A stretch of DNA of 64,000 nt, from the NCBI GenBank assembly GCA_012845835.1, contig JABAKD010000003.1, positions 2,290,212 through 2,354,211 of the forward strand, written 5' to 3'. This DNA is from Undaria pinnatifida (taxonomy: Eukaryota > Sar > Phaeophyceae > Laminariales > Alariaceae). The position numbers and the translations under genes were made by a program. Positions 1 through 11,412 of this stretch are shown here, piece by piece. The notes below the pieces were generated by a model, which made no database searches, was not told the origin of the DNA, and worked only from the letters and a program-made list of their open reading frames with translations. The first letter of the stretch is position 1; every line of letters starts with the position of its first letter.

Positions 1-469
1 GCTGCTCCACCCATGTGTCCAAAACCTCCAACACCAGTGTTATCGCCGCCGCAGAGCACAACAGCCGGTCTACCTGTACCTGGTAAAATATGCACACGTC
101 GAACAGATCATGATATGCCTGACCTATATAGATCAGTGGGTCGGGATATATGCATAGATCATGCATATCGTATAGATCAGCACATGAACCGTGTATAGAT
201 AACACATATCGTACCAGATCAGAGTACAATGCTCTCACAAACCCGGGCACACGCGTGAATAACATGAATGACTACGCCCTGGAGATCACTGCTGCAGAAA
301 CATGTACAGATCATTTCTGATCCTGCGGATCAGCCCGGTGGAAAGTTGCACAGATAATGCAGGTCCGTGAAAATAATACATACGGTCTGTACAATGATCT
401 GCTCTGTGTATACCTGAAAAATATGTCAGGAGACGGTGGATTAGGTCTGTGACGAACAAAGGTCTAGGA

Positions 470-565
470 TTCACAAACTACGTTCCTTTTTTGTTGCTGG
501 GAATGTCTTTTTGGGTGATCAACGTTGATGCTCACGCTATGCGTTATCGGGTGGCAAACACACTG
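470..565 (-). repeat. Family E repeat copy
   Basis: Shares the block gctgggaatgtc, then a short gap, gatcaacgttgatgctcacgc and gtcgggtggcaa-type sequence with copies near 11.6, 12.7, 24.3, 38.4, 43.5 and 45.9 kb. Family E is short (about 100-150 bp), diverged and non-coding. Confidence 0.55.
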
Positions 566-963
566 ATAATCATGAATAATACGCTTTTGAGATTTGTTTT
601 GTGCGTCGAACCGGTTTGGATTGTCGTAGTTTTACGCGTTTGTAGTGGCGTTCAGTTTCTGTTTCTTTGCCATGTTTTGAGATTGCCACCCACAAGCTGC
701 GTGTTGTCGGGTAGCAAATAAATAAAGAAACGAACACTTCTAGTGTGGGAGATCGTAAGGGTTTGACCGAAGATGCCCAAAGCCCCCGTCTCCTGACGTC
801 TTGGCGCATGGTGTGAGTGACGTGAACAGCAAAAGCGACATGATCGGATGATAATGGTGGTGGCTAGTTGTAGGGTAGGGAGGCGGTCAGTCAACGGGTC
901 AAGCCGCGATACGCGATACCATACTAGTTTTAGTGCAGGAGGGCCCTCACCCAACGTGTCAAA

Positions 964-1023
964 TCGGGTGGCGGTGGCTGTGTTGGTGGTGTTGTTGTTG
1001 TTGTAGTTGTTGTTGTAGTTGTA

Positions 1024-1054
<31 letters not shown>

Positions 1055-1885
1055 GTAATTGGTGGTGTTGGTGTTGGTGGTTGTGGTTGTGGTTGTGGTT
1101 GTGGTTGTGGTTGTGGTTGTGGTTGTTGCTGTGGTGGTGGTGGAGGTGGTGTTGGTGTTGGTGTTGGTGTTGGTGTTGGTGTTGGTGTTGGTGTTGGTGT
1201 TAGTGTTGGTGTTGGTGTTGGTCTTGGTCTTGGTGTTGGTGTTGGTGTTGGTGTTGGTGTTGGTGATGATGTTGGTGTTGTTGGTGTTGGTGTTGGTGTT
1301 GGTGTTGGTGTTGGTGTTGATGTTGGTGTTGATGTTGGTGCTGAGGTTGACGTTGGCGTTGGTGTTGGTGTTGATATTGGCGATGGTGTTGGTGTTGGTG
1401 TTGGTGTTGGTGTTGGTATTGGTGTTGGTGTTGGTGTTGGTGTTGGTGTTGGTGTTGGTGTTGGTGTTGGTGTTGGTGTTGGTGTTGGTGTTGGTGTTGG
1501 TGTTGGCGTTGGTGTTAATGTTGATGTTGGTGTTGATGTTGAGGTCGGCGTTGGTGTTGGTGTTGATGTTGGTGATGGTGTTGGTGACGGTGTTGGTATT
1601 GGTGATGGTGATGGTGATGGTGATGGTGTTGGTGTTGGTGTTGATGTTGGCGCTGGTGTTGGTGTTGGAGTTGATATTGGCGTTGGTCTTGGCGTTGGTG
1701 TTGACGTTGGTGTTGGTGTTGACGTTGGTGTTGGTGTTGTGGTTGGCGCTGGTGTTGGTGTTGGAGTTGATGTTGGCGTTGGTGTTGGCGTTGGTGTTGA
1801 TGTTGGTGTTGGTGTTAGCGTTGGTGTTGGTGTTGTGGTTGGCGTTGGTGTTGGTTTTGGTGTTGGTGCTAGTGTTGAATTACGG
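964..1885 (+). repeat. GTTGGT hexanucleotide array, about 0.9 kb
   Basis: Almost pure GTT/GGT repeats (GTTGGT) with sporadic GAT, GCT and GTC variants. Two frames are open throughout as poly(Val-Gly) and poly(Leu-Val) because the unit is 6 bp; these are not credited as proteins. Purine/pyrimidine asymmetry is strong: G and T on the plus strand. Confidence 0.95.
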
Positions 1886-2689
1886 AGTTTGTCGCTGATA
1901 GCACCCGTGGGTTAGAACAAGCGACGCCGGGGCGGTGCTGGTGACACCATTCGGGGGCCAAGGGGCCAACTTCCAATCACTTCGTGAACACCTGAATTTC
2001 ATTCGTAGTCCCGTACTAAAAAAGGACGAGAATAAACAAGAGCGCCGACCTTCAAGGCAAGAAGCTGCACGACACGCGTGATGAATGGTAGTACTTGTAC
2101 GGCGCGCTTACACCATAAATGACGGATTATAAGACCATGCACGTTTTTTTGGCCACCGTATCGGAGTCCCAATGGGATTAATGGTGTTACCTTGGGTGTC
2201 GACTGAGGTAGGCGAGGCTCCTCGTGGAAGAGAACTGCACCGTCGCACAAGCACACGTTTTAGGGCGCTTCTCAGATGTCGCACCTGCGCACAACGTGTA
2301 TACAAAGGGTGGTATGTCATCATGCCACGGACGGGAAAGCGGCGAAGAGAATTTGCTGTGTTATCGTGCAATGGTTCATTCACCACGCTTATTGTATGGA
2401 ATTGTCAAACTTGGACACTTTTCGGTGCAGTGCTGAATTTTTTCCAGCTCTGACTTGACCTGAGTGTCCAGTTGTTTACTCAATTCGTCATAAATTGGCC
2501 AGATACCTTGTCGCCCTCCGGCTCACACTTGACATTCGTGGCGACAAACACTTTTGAAAGAAAGAGACTATAGCCCTGCCTAGCTAACTGCATGGCGTTC
2601 TCACAGAGCTCCTGGCGTTAGAATGGCATAGCGCACTAACCACTTCCGCAAAAGCTAAACAGGCCACTGTTGTGCATAGGCGGCTACTT

Positions 2690-2772
2690 TTCCTTGAAAC
2701 ACCAAATGTTTCCGTTGCAACACCACTTATTTCCTTTGCAACACCACCTATTTCCCTTGCAACACCAAAGGT
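2690..2772. repeat. 22-bp tandem repeat, four units
   Basis: Unit ttccCTTGCAACACCACCTA repeats four times with changes. A related block (ctgctactttctgttccaacaccaaagac) recurs near 3058-3087 beyond an inverted repeat, so both belong to one element. Confidence 0.75.
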
Positions 2773-2819
2773 GAATGGTGTAAAGCAATACTCGTAGAGA
2801 CTTTTGCTAGACATAAACC

Positions 2820-3052
2820 GGCCACTACCGTATTTGACGGTATAGAGCACACCCCCTCGGACAAGTTTCGTATGCCGATTTCTCGACGACCGGTAGAGTC
2901 TAAACGCCGAGCGACACGTCTTTGGAAAGATCTGGACGACATCTTCCCACAGCCGCCACGGTTGTTATTCGTGCCGAGCTGGTTTCGGAGGAAACCGGGT
3001 CAGCATTTCATCGCAGGGGGGGTGCTATACACTGGCATATACGGTACTGTGG
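2820..3052. repeat. Imperfect inverted repeat (possible MITE-like element)
   Basis: The left arm ccactaccgtatttgacgg...gcacaccccc (2822-2856) and the right arm ggggggtgctatacac...cggtactgtgg (3018-3053) are imperfect reverse complements of about 35 bp with about 160 bp between. No transposase is present. Confidence 0.5.
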
Positions 3053-3664
3053 ATGGGCTGCTACTTTCTGTTCCAACACCAAAGACGAACGTCTTCAAGC
3101 AACAGCAATTGCGCCACAAACAGAGACGAACTGCCGCCGCTGTGAAAGATGGCTGCTATTATCTCTCGCAACATGCAAAAAAAGAGTCGCTTGCAATGGA
3201 TGTCCGCGATGCTAAGGGGCTGCCCACACACCGATTTTGTCCCCCCATTGGCGGCGCATCGCACATCGTTTTACGGGTGGTTCCTAACGAACGCAAAAAA
3301 TCACGATTCGTTATGTTTTGCTCCTCGGAAAGATGAGCTATACCTACTTGATGATTTAGATGTTTCAGGGAAGATCTGTAGGGTCTGGCTCATGTTACCC
3401 GGTGGTAGCCGTACGATCTGTTTCATCTAGCACACGCTTCGTGGGTTGGATCTGACTCGATATATACACATCGAGCATAACATCTCTCAACAGCAGATAC
3501 GGGATGTACTGCTGTGGATGATATAGATGATCCAGATGATGATCTGCCCGAGGTGTGGTATTTTTGTATGTTGGCGCAATAGATGGCTTGTGTTTCGTTT
3601 TGTAAGTCGTACCTCAGTAGCGGGTGCAGGGTCGAGGACAATGACCCTGGCGGAACGACATAAG

Positions 3665-3755
3665 TAGATCAGCTCCTGGGATGATAGTTGGGCTGCTCGC
3701 CACCTGAGTACGCCCGTCCGTTGGACCTGCGGACACAATGCCGGGTGGACGGAGC
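3665..3755 (+). repeat. Family D repeat, copy 1
   Basis: About 85-bp block with ctcctgggatgatagttggg and cgccacctgagtacgcccg. Two further copies follow at 3905-3995 and 4300-4400, so this is a local three-copy family about 240-400 bp apart in GATC-rich DNA. Confidence 0.7.
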
Positions 3756-3904
3756 GAAAGACACACAAATCGACATATCACGGTCGAAATAATCTACCAG
3801 GTACAGCAGATCCTATATCTGTCACTTTGATATATTGTGCAGGATCTGTGTAGTTCAGATCCAACCACGGAAACATGTGCTAGATCACGCAGATCACACG
3901 GATC

Positions 3905-3995
3905 CCATGCGCCAGCTCCTGGCATGATAGTTGGGCTGGTCGCCATCTGAGCACGCCAGCCCGTCAGACGTACGCCACAATACCAGAGCATTTCA
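3905..3995 (+). repeat. Family D repeat, copy 2
   Basis: Carries ctcctggcatgatagttggg and cgccatctgagcacgcc, clearly homologous to copy 1 with scattered substitutions. Confidence 0.7.
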
Positions 3996-4059
3996 CGGAT
4001 CATTTATCCTACCCGTGGGTCGGGCCAGGATCTCGGGTCAAGTCCGGTCGAGTCTGGAG

Positions 4060-4175
4060 GTGTTCGAAATCTAACGGGTCGGGTCGGGTCGGGTTGGGTC
4101 GGGTCAGAAGGAGTTTTCCATCGCCACGGGTCGGGTCGGGTCACCGTTGACCCGACTGGATCCTTAGCACGAGGA
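4060..4175. repeat. GGGTC pentanucleotide-rich tract
   Basis: Repeated gggtcgggtc units interrupted by a short unique block, with the complement (gttgacccgac) at the right, so the tract can fold back on itself. Confidence 0.75.
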
Positions 4176-4299
4176 GTGACCCGACCCGTGAAAAGCCCTG
4201 CTAAATATCAAGGCTACGGGAGGGAGGTCGTTTTTAGTCGCGCTAGTGGCTGCCCATATTCTTTGCGGTCTTGAAAAAATCTTCGGTGTGCACGACAGG

Positions 4300-4400
4300 A
4301 ATCAATTGCTGGCATGATGGTTGGGCCGATCGCCACCTGAGTGTACACCCGTGCATCGGACCCACGATACAGTATCACATGGCCGGAGCGAAAGTTGTGG
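4300..4400 (+). repeat. Family D repeat, copy 3
   Basis: Carries ctggcatgatggttgggcc and cgccacctgagtgtacaccc; the most diverged of the three, followed by a short aaagttgtgg duplication. Confidence 0.65.
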
Positions 4401-4599
4401 AAAGTTGTGGAAACGATAAGGCTGTGGGAAGAGCGGCAATCACGACTAGATATTAAGTAGGTGGCGAAGCAAGCCAACGCGCTTTCACCGACGTTGAGCA
4501 ATAAACAACACACGTCGAGCCACAAAATTCGCCGGTTAGACAACTCCGCAGGCAACTATCTGCAACACCTAGCCAACTAAATAACTGGTCGGCCCCAGT

Positions 4600-4765
4600 G
4601 TCGGCCCTAGCCCTGGTCAACCGGGTGTATCAACCATTACGACGAGATGTTGTCGGTCGCAGCCCTAGTCAACCGGGTGTAGGGTGCGACGAGACGTGTA
4701 GCCCTAGTCAACCGGATGTAGGGTGCGACGAGACGTGTAGCCCTAGTCAACCGAGTGTAGCAACT
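4600..4765 (+). repeat. 39-bp tandem repeat, about four units
   Basis: Unit agccctagtcaaccgggtgt plus agggtgcgacgagacgtgt repeats with changes. One frame is open (CSPSQPDVGCDET repeats) because the unit is divisible by three; not credited as a gene. Confidence 0.85.
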
Positions 4766-5948
4766 ATCGCGACGACATGAGGAGGAACGGGATTTCGTGC
4801 CATTTTTTTTTCGTTCTTCTGGTAAGTACTTTTTTTAAAGGTGCTTGTGTGCGCTCACGGGAACCCCAGGAACATCTTGCGCAGCTCCAGCAGATTCACA
4901 CCGCCGAAGTATCTCCTAATGCACCGTGCAACGGTAAAGATTGCTACTTTTGATGGCACATGCTATTAATACTGCTGCTAATAGTACGGTAAAGATGCAC
5001 CGATTGGTTTCTGAGGTCCCTAACCTATTGAGGTTCTTTTCTCTCTTTTTTCCTTCTGAGGCAAAAACTTATTCTGAAAATGAAAAGCGAAAGCGCAACC
5101 CGATGAATTATCTCAGAATGTCTTAGGTATAGGACGAAACTAAAGTGAAGAACAAAAATGACACGCATACCTGGTATGATTTTCCTGCGATATTGGGCCA
5201 AGGACTCCCGAAATTACAGAAAAAAATTGTTTGTTCCAAAAAAGTGCTGACATTGCCTCTATCAATCGCAGCAGGCACCTGATTCCAAACATTTGTCACA
5301 AACGGAGCTCCCCAGAAGCTAGCTAATATGTTTAAATCCAGTCCTGGCCGCTATGTACCTAAACCGCAGGATTATCTTGGAATTTTTCGTCACATCGGTG
5401 TGCTCGGTGAGGCATAAGAGCTCCTAATGTTAGCAGGATCATAAATTTTGGCGACACCCCTGCCTTATCTGGCACGCGTCCAGCTCAAGCTGTAGACATT
5501 GGTTCATCACTGTCTCGACCCCTACACTACTGCCTACCAGTATGCACCTGGGATTGCGTCCCCCTCGAAGGAGGGATCTAGCTATTAATATTGTCTTGAA
5601 GTAAGTGTTATAATAGTAAATCACTTCTTGTTTGTTGCCCCGGCACCATTACCTTCGTACATGTGTAGCTACAATAGTTTCTCACCTGATCGACGGCCGT
5701 GAAGAACGCCGCAGAGGCAAAGTCGCTCCAATTCTGTGGCAGAGAACGTAAGAGTAAAGCACCACGAAAACGAAACAACCCAACAAGGTGGATTTTTTTG
5801 GGGGGGGGCCCTAAGGAAACTGGACTAAGAAAAAATACAATAAGACAAGAACGTCAGGCGCAATTTTGTGAGAAGAAAATTGGATTAAGAACGATGGGTG
5901 GGTGGGTAGGTGGGTGGGTTGGTTGGATTCGTTGTTGTGAACGCCGTC

Positions 5949-6564
5949 TTAGTGTCGATCTATTGAAAAAAACGAGCACGCAGCGAACGGGCGCACGAAA
6001 CGCAAAACGACCAGTCTACCCACGCTGCCCACCTCTCTGGCGGCGATGGAGGTGGGTGTCCACGGCATGTCTTGAAGTTCCCCTTGTCTTCCAATGGTTG
6101 TTGGGCTACAAGCACGGCGTTTGTCCTCGTTAACCCTGGCGCTCCCAATGCTATGAAGTTGTTTATCACCGTCATTGCCTTCCTCCCAAACGATATTGCG
6201 ACCGACCCATCGTCGACCAGGCACACCCCCATCTGAAGACGAAAAGGGGCGAGCCTTCCCTTCCCTTGCCGATGGTCTTGAGGGCGCCTCCAAACAAGGC
6301 AGAGACTCTGATGATGGTTGATGCCGATGATGTCGCCGTCGGCGCGGGGCGCTGCCTGCTCCTCCTTTAGCCTTTTCTTTCGTCCCCGCGAGGCGTGGTG
6401 TGGCTACGGGCTTAGTGAAAAGCCCCCCTCGAAGCAGTTTCTTCCCGCGTAGGCTTCGACAACTCTTACCCGATTCCGCGCTTGGTGTCCGTGTCACGGG
6501 TAGCGTGGGTAGCGCCTTGCCGAAATGTTCTGGCGAAGGAGCGGTGGACGGGTTGTCTGAGTCC
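5949..6564 (-). CDS. Last exon (29): basic disordered C-terminal tail
   Basis: Acceptor cgaaccag at 6565 opens a frame in phase 2 that stays open for 205 codons to a TAA at 5949. The peptide is rich in Ser, Pro, Arg and Gly, with a run of four Arg followed by His-rich sequence (RRRRHHRH), and has no IQ or TPR repeat, so a disordered tail is likely. It begins DSDNPSTAPSPEHFGK. Phase matches exon 28 (GG plus G). An alternative frame is also open from about 6232 to 5960, so the 3' part could be read differently if there is another intron. No relative is recognised. The assignment as terminal exon is inferred from phase and the long open frame. Confidence 0.5.
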
Positions 6565-6688
6565 CTGGTTCGAGCAATATACGTAGGTTTCCAGACGTAA
6601 CAAAGGTAGGTTAACATCGATTCGTGCCTCAAAGCTACGGTAAGAGGGTCACTTTCAGTCTTGCTACATTGCTACCCTACTTTTCGCG

Positions 6689-6963
6689 GTGACTCATTCT
6701 GCGGGAGGGGCGCAGCGGCGGTGTCTGAGCTCATAACATGAGGGTCTAGCTCAATATGTCACCCGAAACAGGACTTCGAAGGCGTTCGCTCGCGCAATCC
6801 GACCAGCGTTTTTATGCGCTAGTCCTGAAACAAAAATGCTCGTAAATATTATCGTTCTAACCGATATTTCCACGCTTGAGGAGCTCAACCGCACTATAGA
6901 GATCATAAACGATTGGTTTGGCCCAAAAAGTGCAACTTCTACCGCATTCTAGAGGGATGACTC
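6689..6963 (+). mobile_element. Family B MITE, copy 1
   Basis: About 275 bp with a left end ggtgactcattctgcgggag and right end taccgcattctagagggatgactc, which are imperfect inverted repeats. Internal landmarks shared with other copies: gagctcataacatgag, acccgaaacaggacttcgaaggcg, cgcgcaatccgaccagcg, gaggagctcaaccgcactat. Non-coding and non-autonomous. It lies in the 28/29 intron side flank (6565-7931). Confidence 0.8.
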
Positions 6964-7931
6964 CAACGAAAAATGCTAGCTTTTGTGCTTTTTCAGTTTC
7001 GACATATGTATGGCCGCCATGAAATTGTTATGGTTAAATACGCTGCGCCAGCAAGGGATTCCGTTCTCAACCCATTTACCGCGAAAACGATCTCACTCTA
7101 GGTAACTTGCCCCTGAATCGTGGATGCAGTTCCAGTGGGGTTAATCGTTTCAGCATGTTTAGCACCGCAGTCTCGACATGGGGACAAAACACTTGGAGTT
7201 AGACTAGAAATGGGTTAAACCCGGTGTTGGCAAAAGTTACCTAGTGTGTTGGTTATATAGCACTACCCATTGAGCTACAAAGTCAAGTGACTAAGCAGCT
7301 CAGTGGGTAGCGCTATACATTGTATAACTCAACGAAAGACATGTTTTCGAGTTCGTTGGTTGATCCTTGCCAACTCCGTAATAGGTATCTCCGGGGCTCT
7401 CCCCTCGCCGCGTACTATACCAGTGGTATTCAGGACACACTACCATAACCATTAATAATGTCTCCAGCGCGCACACTCGAAAATAACGAATACCAGGCAC
7501 GAAGCCGGCGAGAATCGAACTCGACAGCGACTCGGCACTAGATATCCAAAGTGTTAAGCTCAAACTCGGCACTACCTGGTATTGATAGAGGCCTTCCGTG
7601 GCCTTGTTACTGTTAAAAGAGGGCTAGCCCGGCCTTGGTATGCGATTGGGCTCGCGGTGTCAGCCATCGGGTACACTCTGCGCTTCCGACGTGATGACGA
7701 GGAAGGAACGGTTGTCGTACTTTCTTCAGTGTCAAGTTAAGCCGAGAGTCACTCGCACTCCATTTCAACAGAAGGCTTGCCCGGCCATTTCGTGTTAGGG
7801 AGAGGGCATTGCTCCAGTATAATAATAGCCAGCGCCCGTGCCCGAAACAATTGCTGGTCATCGTCATCTTCGAATACGACGGTAATGTGCTCTCTCATGC
7901 TTCCGTGATGTCGATTTCGACGTTCACTTAC

Positions 7932-8085
7932 CCCCTGTCCCACGCGCACGATGCTTTCACGGCTACAGTAGCTTCCATGATACCGTCGTTGTTCACAAGA
8001 GGGTGTGCCCGGTCCGATATCTGTTTAGCACCTTTTCGTTTCGCACTCTCTGCCATTTCGTTAGCTTTCCTTCTCTCCACCACGC
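7932..8085 (-). CDS. Exon 28: Lys/Glu-rich helix segment
   Basis: Very good acceptor: a pyrimidine-rich tract ending in ctcagcag just upstream (8086-8092), and a donor GGGG|GTAAGT at 7931. The exon is 154 nt, phase 1 in and phase 2 out, giving VVERRKANEMAESAKRKGAK and then a less charged stretch ending CAWDR. The first half looks like a charged helix; no IQ motif is visible. The frame that avoids stops is the only one compatible with the donor, but a second frame (starting AWWREGKL) is open for about 30 codons, so the reading is provisional. It links exon 27 to the tail exon by phase. Confidence 0.45.
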
Positions 8086-8828
8086 CTGCTGAGAGGAGAA
8101 GAGCATTGTTAGGGTCTTGAGTTTACCGAGTACACTAATATTAAATCGCCGATTGCAGGTAGAGGAGCAGTGGTTTCAGGTGGTCTCTCGTGGGGTCTGG
8201 TAGTTCTATGTTGGTGTTTTTCCAGCGGGAGAATGTTAGTTCATCAGTTGGTTATTCACCAAACATACTTACAGTTAGTTACGTGCGGTAATTTGCGGGG
8301 TTTTGTGTCTTCGCATCGTTGGCGCATCTGTGGCTGCTTATAATAAAAGACTAAGCCGATTACTGTATTTATAGTTGACTTCTGCTCCCCCCCCCATATT
8401 GACACTGATTAATACCTGTCAGGTCAACTAGGTAATGTTAATGGCCCATCCATGAATACGACGGGCGATACTCAACAATATTAGGTGAATAAAAAGTGGG
8501 TGATTGCCACTACTCTGTGATTGCGTTTTCCGTTTCGTGCGGATGTAGCAAAGCAAATATAAGTATACGCGGGATAGTTTAGGTTAGCGCTTTAATCCAC
8601 CAAAAACACAGACATACCAAACAGGCTTAATTGTGGAGGATGATTGCGAGGAGATGGGACTGGTTGTTTTCACCTCCTTCCACCCGTTGTATGGAGTCAT
8701 GATTGCCACCGAGGAGTTAGGGTAGAGTAGCTGTGTCCGAGAACTCGCGTGAAGGATGGCATTTGTATCCAGTAATTAGCTTTGATGAACTTGAGTGCGT
8801 GCGTTCTGTTCGGCCGGCGGCAGCGGCA

Positions 8829-8990
8829 GACGCATATTCCAGCTTACATCATGAAAACTTAAAATACACTACAGCTGTGAGATCGAAGATGTCCTCGAAG
8901 CTAATCTTTGTAAGCTGTGCGTGATACTCCGATTGCGCGTATTACTGTGTGTGTGTCCTCATTAAGGACATGGGTCGGCGGCCCCCCTTG
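8829..8990 (-). repeat. Family F repeat copy
   Basis: Reverse complement of the block at 51640-51750, sharing cggagtatcac-cacagcttgcaaagat and cacagctgtagtgtattt-type sequence plus a ttaatgaggacaca block. Non-coding. Confidence 0.65.
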
Positions 8991-9164
8991 GAACTACAGT
9001 GTAGCTTGTACCAGGGTCAACAGGGTGGTGTTAATCAATCTGTCTGTGCACGGAAACTATAAAGCCCGCTTTTGAGGGTGACATAACCTTATATAGTATC
9101 GGTGCGCAGAACGATTACGGGCCTAAAACGCCTCTGACGAAATCCAGGGGAGTTATATATCTTC

Positions 9165-9270
9165 AAAGAGTAAAAACACGCGACCGGAGTATCGCACAGC
9201 TTGAAAATGTGAGCATCGACCCTTAAATTGATCGCGGTCATAGCTGACGTATTTGAAACTTGAAAAAAAA
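9165..9270 (+). repeat. Family F repeat copy
   Basis: Shares gcgaccggagtatcgcacag, cttgaaaatgtgagcatcgaccc and catagctgacgtatttgaaa with the copies near 36.9, 38.9, 51.7 and 63.4 kb. It is in opposite orientation to the copy 175 bp to its left. Confidence 0.65.
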
Positions 9271-9814
9271 AATACGCTCCAGCTTCAGTGACCAAAGAAA
9301 CAGGTCCCTGTTTATACAGCAGCCGCCGTTTTAATTAGAAACTCGTGTTCGCCCGCAATTATCTTGTGCTGCCACAGACAGGTCTTTGTTTGCTGCAGTC
9401 ACTGATCGACCCCTAAAATACAATGCGTGCCACAATCGAGGCATTAAGGTGTACCGTTTTTTGGCTGGGATCTTTTCTGATGCGACGGGTCTTCTTAACC
9501 CGAAAAAATCGCCCCAACATTTTTGTCGTCCTTTTTTAAATCAAGCATGAAAATTTGGAAAACACCTAGGCCATGATGGGTTTGTTCATTCAATTGCATT
9601 TTCGGTTTACTCTCAAAAATCACGGGGTGAGGTATTATATTCCAACCATTGTTTTAACGAGCCAAGAACCTTGCAGGGAAAAACAACAACAACAACAACA
9701 ACAATGGTTGGTGTACCTCTACCGCAGCGTGTGCCGTGCCGCAACTGTTACGCACACTCAAACAAGTAGCGGTAACTGCGGTGTTTCTTCACCGTTGTGG
9801 TCCTGCTGTTCAAG

Positions 9815-9990
9815 GCAGTAGTGTGGTCCCTCTATAGAGCCGGCATGTGCCAGACAGAAATATCGGCATGGCAAAATAGCGGCAACCAGCTCTACCCCGC
9901 ACACTGCCACTGCTGCTGGATGTTGCCATCTATTCCAAGCGATTTCTCAAGCACTATAGCGGGCAATCGGCACTACTCAACCAGCAATAC
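9815..9990 (-). mobile_element. TIR element related to the one at 60.3 kb
   Basis: The reverse complement aligns over its length with 60300-60505: gaaatcgcttgg, gcagtgtgcggggtag, ggctctatagagggaccac. At 60.3 kb the two ends are inverted repeats; here only one end is well kept. Non-autonomous. Confidence 0.65.
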
Positions 9991-10324
9991 AGAGGTACCA
10001 ATACAATACCAACGTACCTGCCATTTTTTTCTCCGCAGATACGAAGCGCTTCAACTCTGTAACGTAAGCTTGCACCTGACAAGCCTCGATAGCCCGAAAG
10101 CACCTGCATCCAAGCATAAGGGGCACCGTAGAACACAGGGAGGGCGTTCAAAGTTGACTATATATAGCCCATGCGTGCGTCGAAGAATTTGACGTTGGGA
10201 AGATGGCAATCTTAACCGCTATAAAGTTGCACCCGCGTTTTTGATACTCTAGTCTACTTGGAATTAGTGAGCGATTGTTTCTGCAGACCCGGGGGGTCGC
10301 TTTTCGGGACCGCATTTTTCAGCG

Positions 10325-10546
10325 GGTCGGGCTCACTTGCGCGAGTGACCCGCCCCCTGTACCCTTGCGGTCTTGATCTTTTCTGTTTAGTCTTTCACGC
10401 TATGTACAGTAGGTCACCGCGATGGAAATGCTAGCTACGCTGCGCCAAACAGATCGCCTAAAGACTTTTTTGCTGTTAGGTACAGAGTCACTCGGGCAGT
10501 GAAAAAGAGGGTATGGTACTACAACACCGTAGCCAACATGTTTAGG
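10325..10546 (+). mobile_element. Family C element, copy 1 (no internal array)
   Basis: Left end has the palindrome cacttgcgcgagtg followed by acccttgcggtcttg; the middle has gctacgctgcgccaaac; the right end has gtacagagtcactcgggcagtg and gtatggtactacaacaccgtagcc. This copy has no satellite in the middle and so shows the empty state of the insertion point used by arrays in the other copies. Confidence 0.75.
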
Positions 10547-10572
10547 AATGTTTTCTTAGACTTCGTAAAAGG

Positions 10573-10850
10573 CCGCCCCGGTGGTCTTGTGGTTGCCCTC
10601 GAATGCTACTAGAGTTGGTCCTGGAGTTCAAATCCCACGTGGGTCGGATTTTTTTAATTTTATTTGTAAAAAATCAAGTCAAAAGGAGTCAAAAACTGCT
10701 GAGAGCGCCTAGCAGCGTGGCTAGGCGCAATTCGATGCAAGTCGACAAGGGAAGACAATGCTTGATTTTTTGTCGCGATGAAAAATGAAGGCGCACTCCG
10801 TAGTGAGGAGGGGGGAGACGAGCCTGCTTACCTGTGCTTAGTTACCCCGG
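10573..10850 (+). mobile_element. tRNA-derived SINE, copy 1
   Basis: The first about 75 bp look like a tRNA head: box A tggtcttgtggttgcc, box B gagttcaaatccc, near-pairing ends ccgcccc/gggtcgg and then a T run. The body (gtcgcgatgaaaaatgaagg, then a G-rich stretch, gagacgagcc) matches SINE bodies at 42.6, 44.1 and 37.5 kb. The head has mismatches in the T and D stems, so it is not an active tRNA. Confidence 0.65.
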
Positions 10851-11294
10851 ATCTGACTTTGAACTAGATAGGGACGAACGAGAAGGCAAAACCTCGAAAA
10901 TGATAAAAAGGGCGTGAGAAAAAAGGAAAAGAAAAAGTGTGGAATCGTATTTGTAGTGGTAGAAGGCTCATGGAGAACGATGTTAGAAGTCGGACGGCCA
11001 TAAAATCGCCGCCGGCGCGGAGCACAACGCCTTGTCAGGTTGTAGTTTAGCCAGAGTGTGCCACCCAGCTGTAAAAAATGCTAAACTACGGAGAGCAATT
11101 AACGGCAACGCGTTGTGTTCGTACTCTCGGAGAGAAGTTGAAGCAACGAAGAGGGAAGGTGCAATGGCTACCAACCGGCATTAGATGACGCGGTGGTTTT
11201 TTTTTTTCTCCTTTCGTCGGGATGCCTTTTTTGGGAACACTGGCCAGGCTTCAGAGCAATGAGGTAATGTGAAAATATGATCATCATCGTATCG

Positions 11295-11400
11295 AACACC
11301 AGACATGTCCCTCAGTCCAACTAAACGACGGAGAGAGGGCTACGCACTGCCGGCGACGCTGTCAAACACCAAGAATGCCTCTCGGTCCAACAAAACGACG
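11295..11400. repeat. Direct duplication, about 84-bp unit, two copies
   Basis: tcgaacaccagacatgtccc...aactaaacgacggagag and tcaaacaccaagaatgcctc...aacaaaacgacggagac. It overlaps the possible read-through end of exon 27. Confidence 0.7.
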
Positions 11401-11412
11401 GAGACAACAGAC

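Larger units (their letters stand above)
1..5948. other. 3' flank: repeats only, no supported gene
   Basis: Contains GATC-rich repeat DNA (1-460 and 3380-4000), a family E copy, the GTTGGT array, an inverted repeat near 2820-3052, three family D copies, GGGTC and 39-bp tandem repeats, and unique AT-rich sequence. The longest non-repetitive ORF (2872-3336, plus) has no recognisable motif. Nothing here can be supported as a gene. Confidence 0.6.
8086..11412. other. Intron between exons 27 and 28
   Basis: No exon recognised. Holds two family F copies, a TIR element copy at 9815-9990, a family C copy and a SINE, separated by AT-rich unique sequence. A short CAA run sits at 9679-9706. An open minus-strand frame at 10983-11174 has no motif. 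Confidence 0.55.

Noticed and set aside
1025-1915. Two long plus-strand ORFs (296 and 279 codons), poly Val-Gly and poly Leu-Val
   Set aside because: They follow only from the 6-bp GTTGGT unit, which keeps several frames open.
2872-3336. 154-codon plus-strand ORF
   Set aside because: Crosses an inverted repeat and duplicated blocks, no motif, no splice or start context, and competing ORFs overlap it.
7260-7520. tRNA-like boxes (agctcagtgggtag on plus, gtagctcaatgggtag on minus, and a box B-like gagttcgattc)
   Set aside because: Boxes are in the wrong order or on opposite strands, so no tRNA can be folded; probably SINE debris, like similar words near 42050-42120.
10573-10647. Functional tRNA gene with GCT (Ser) anticodon
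   Set aside because: T and D stems pair poorly, no long variable arm as expected for Ser, and a SINE body follows; called a SINE head instead.
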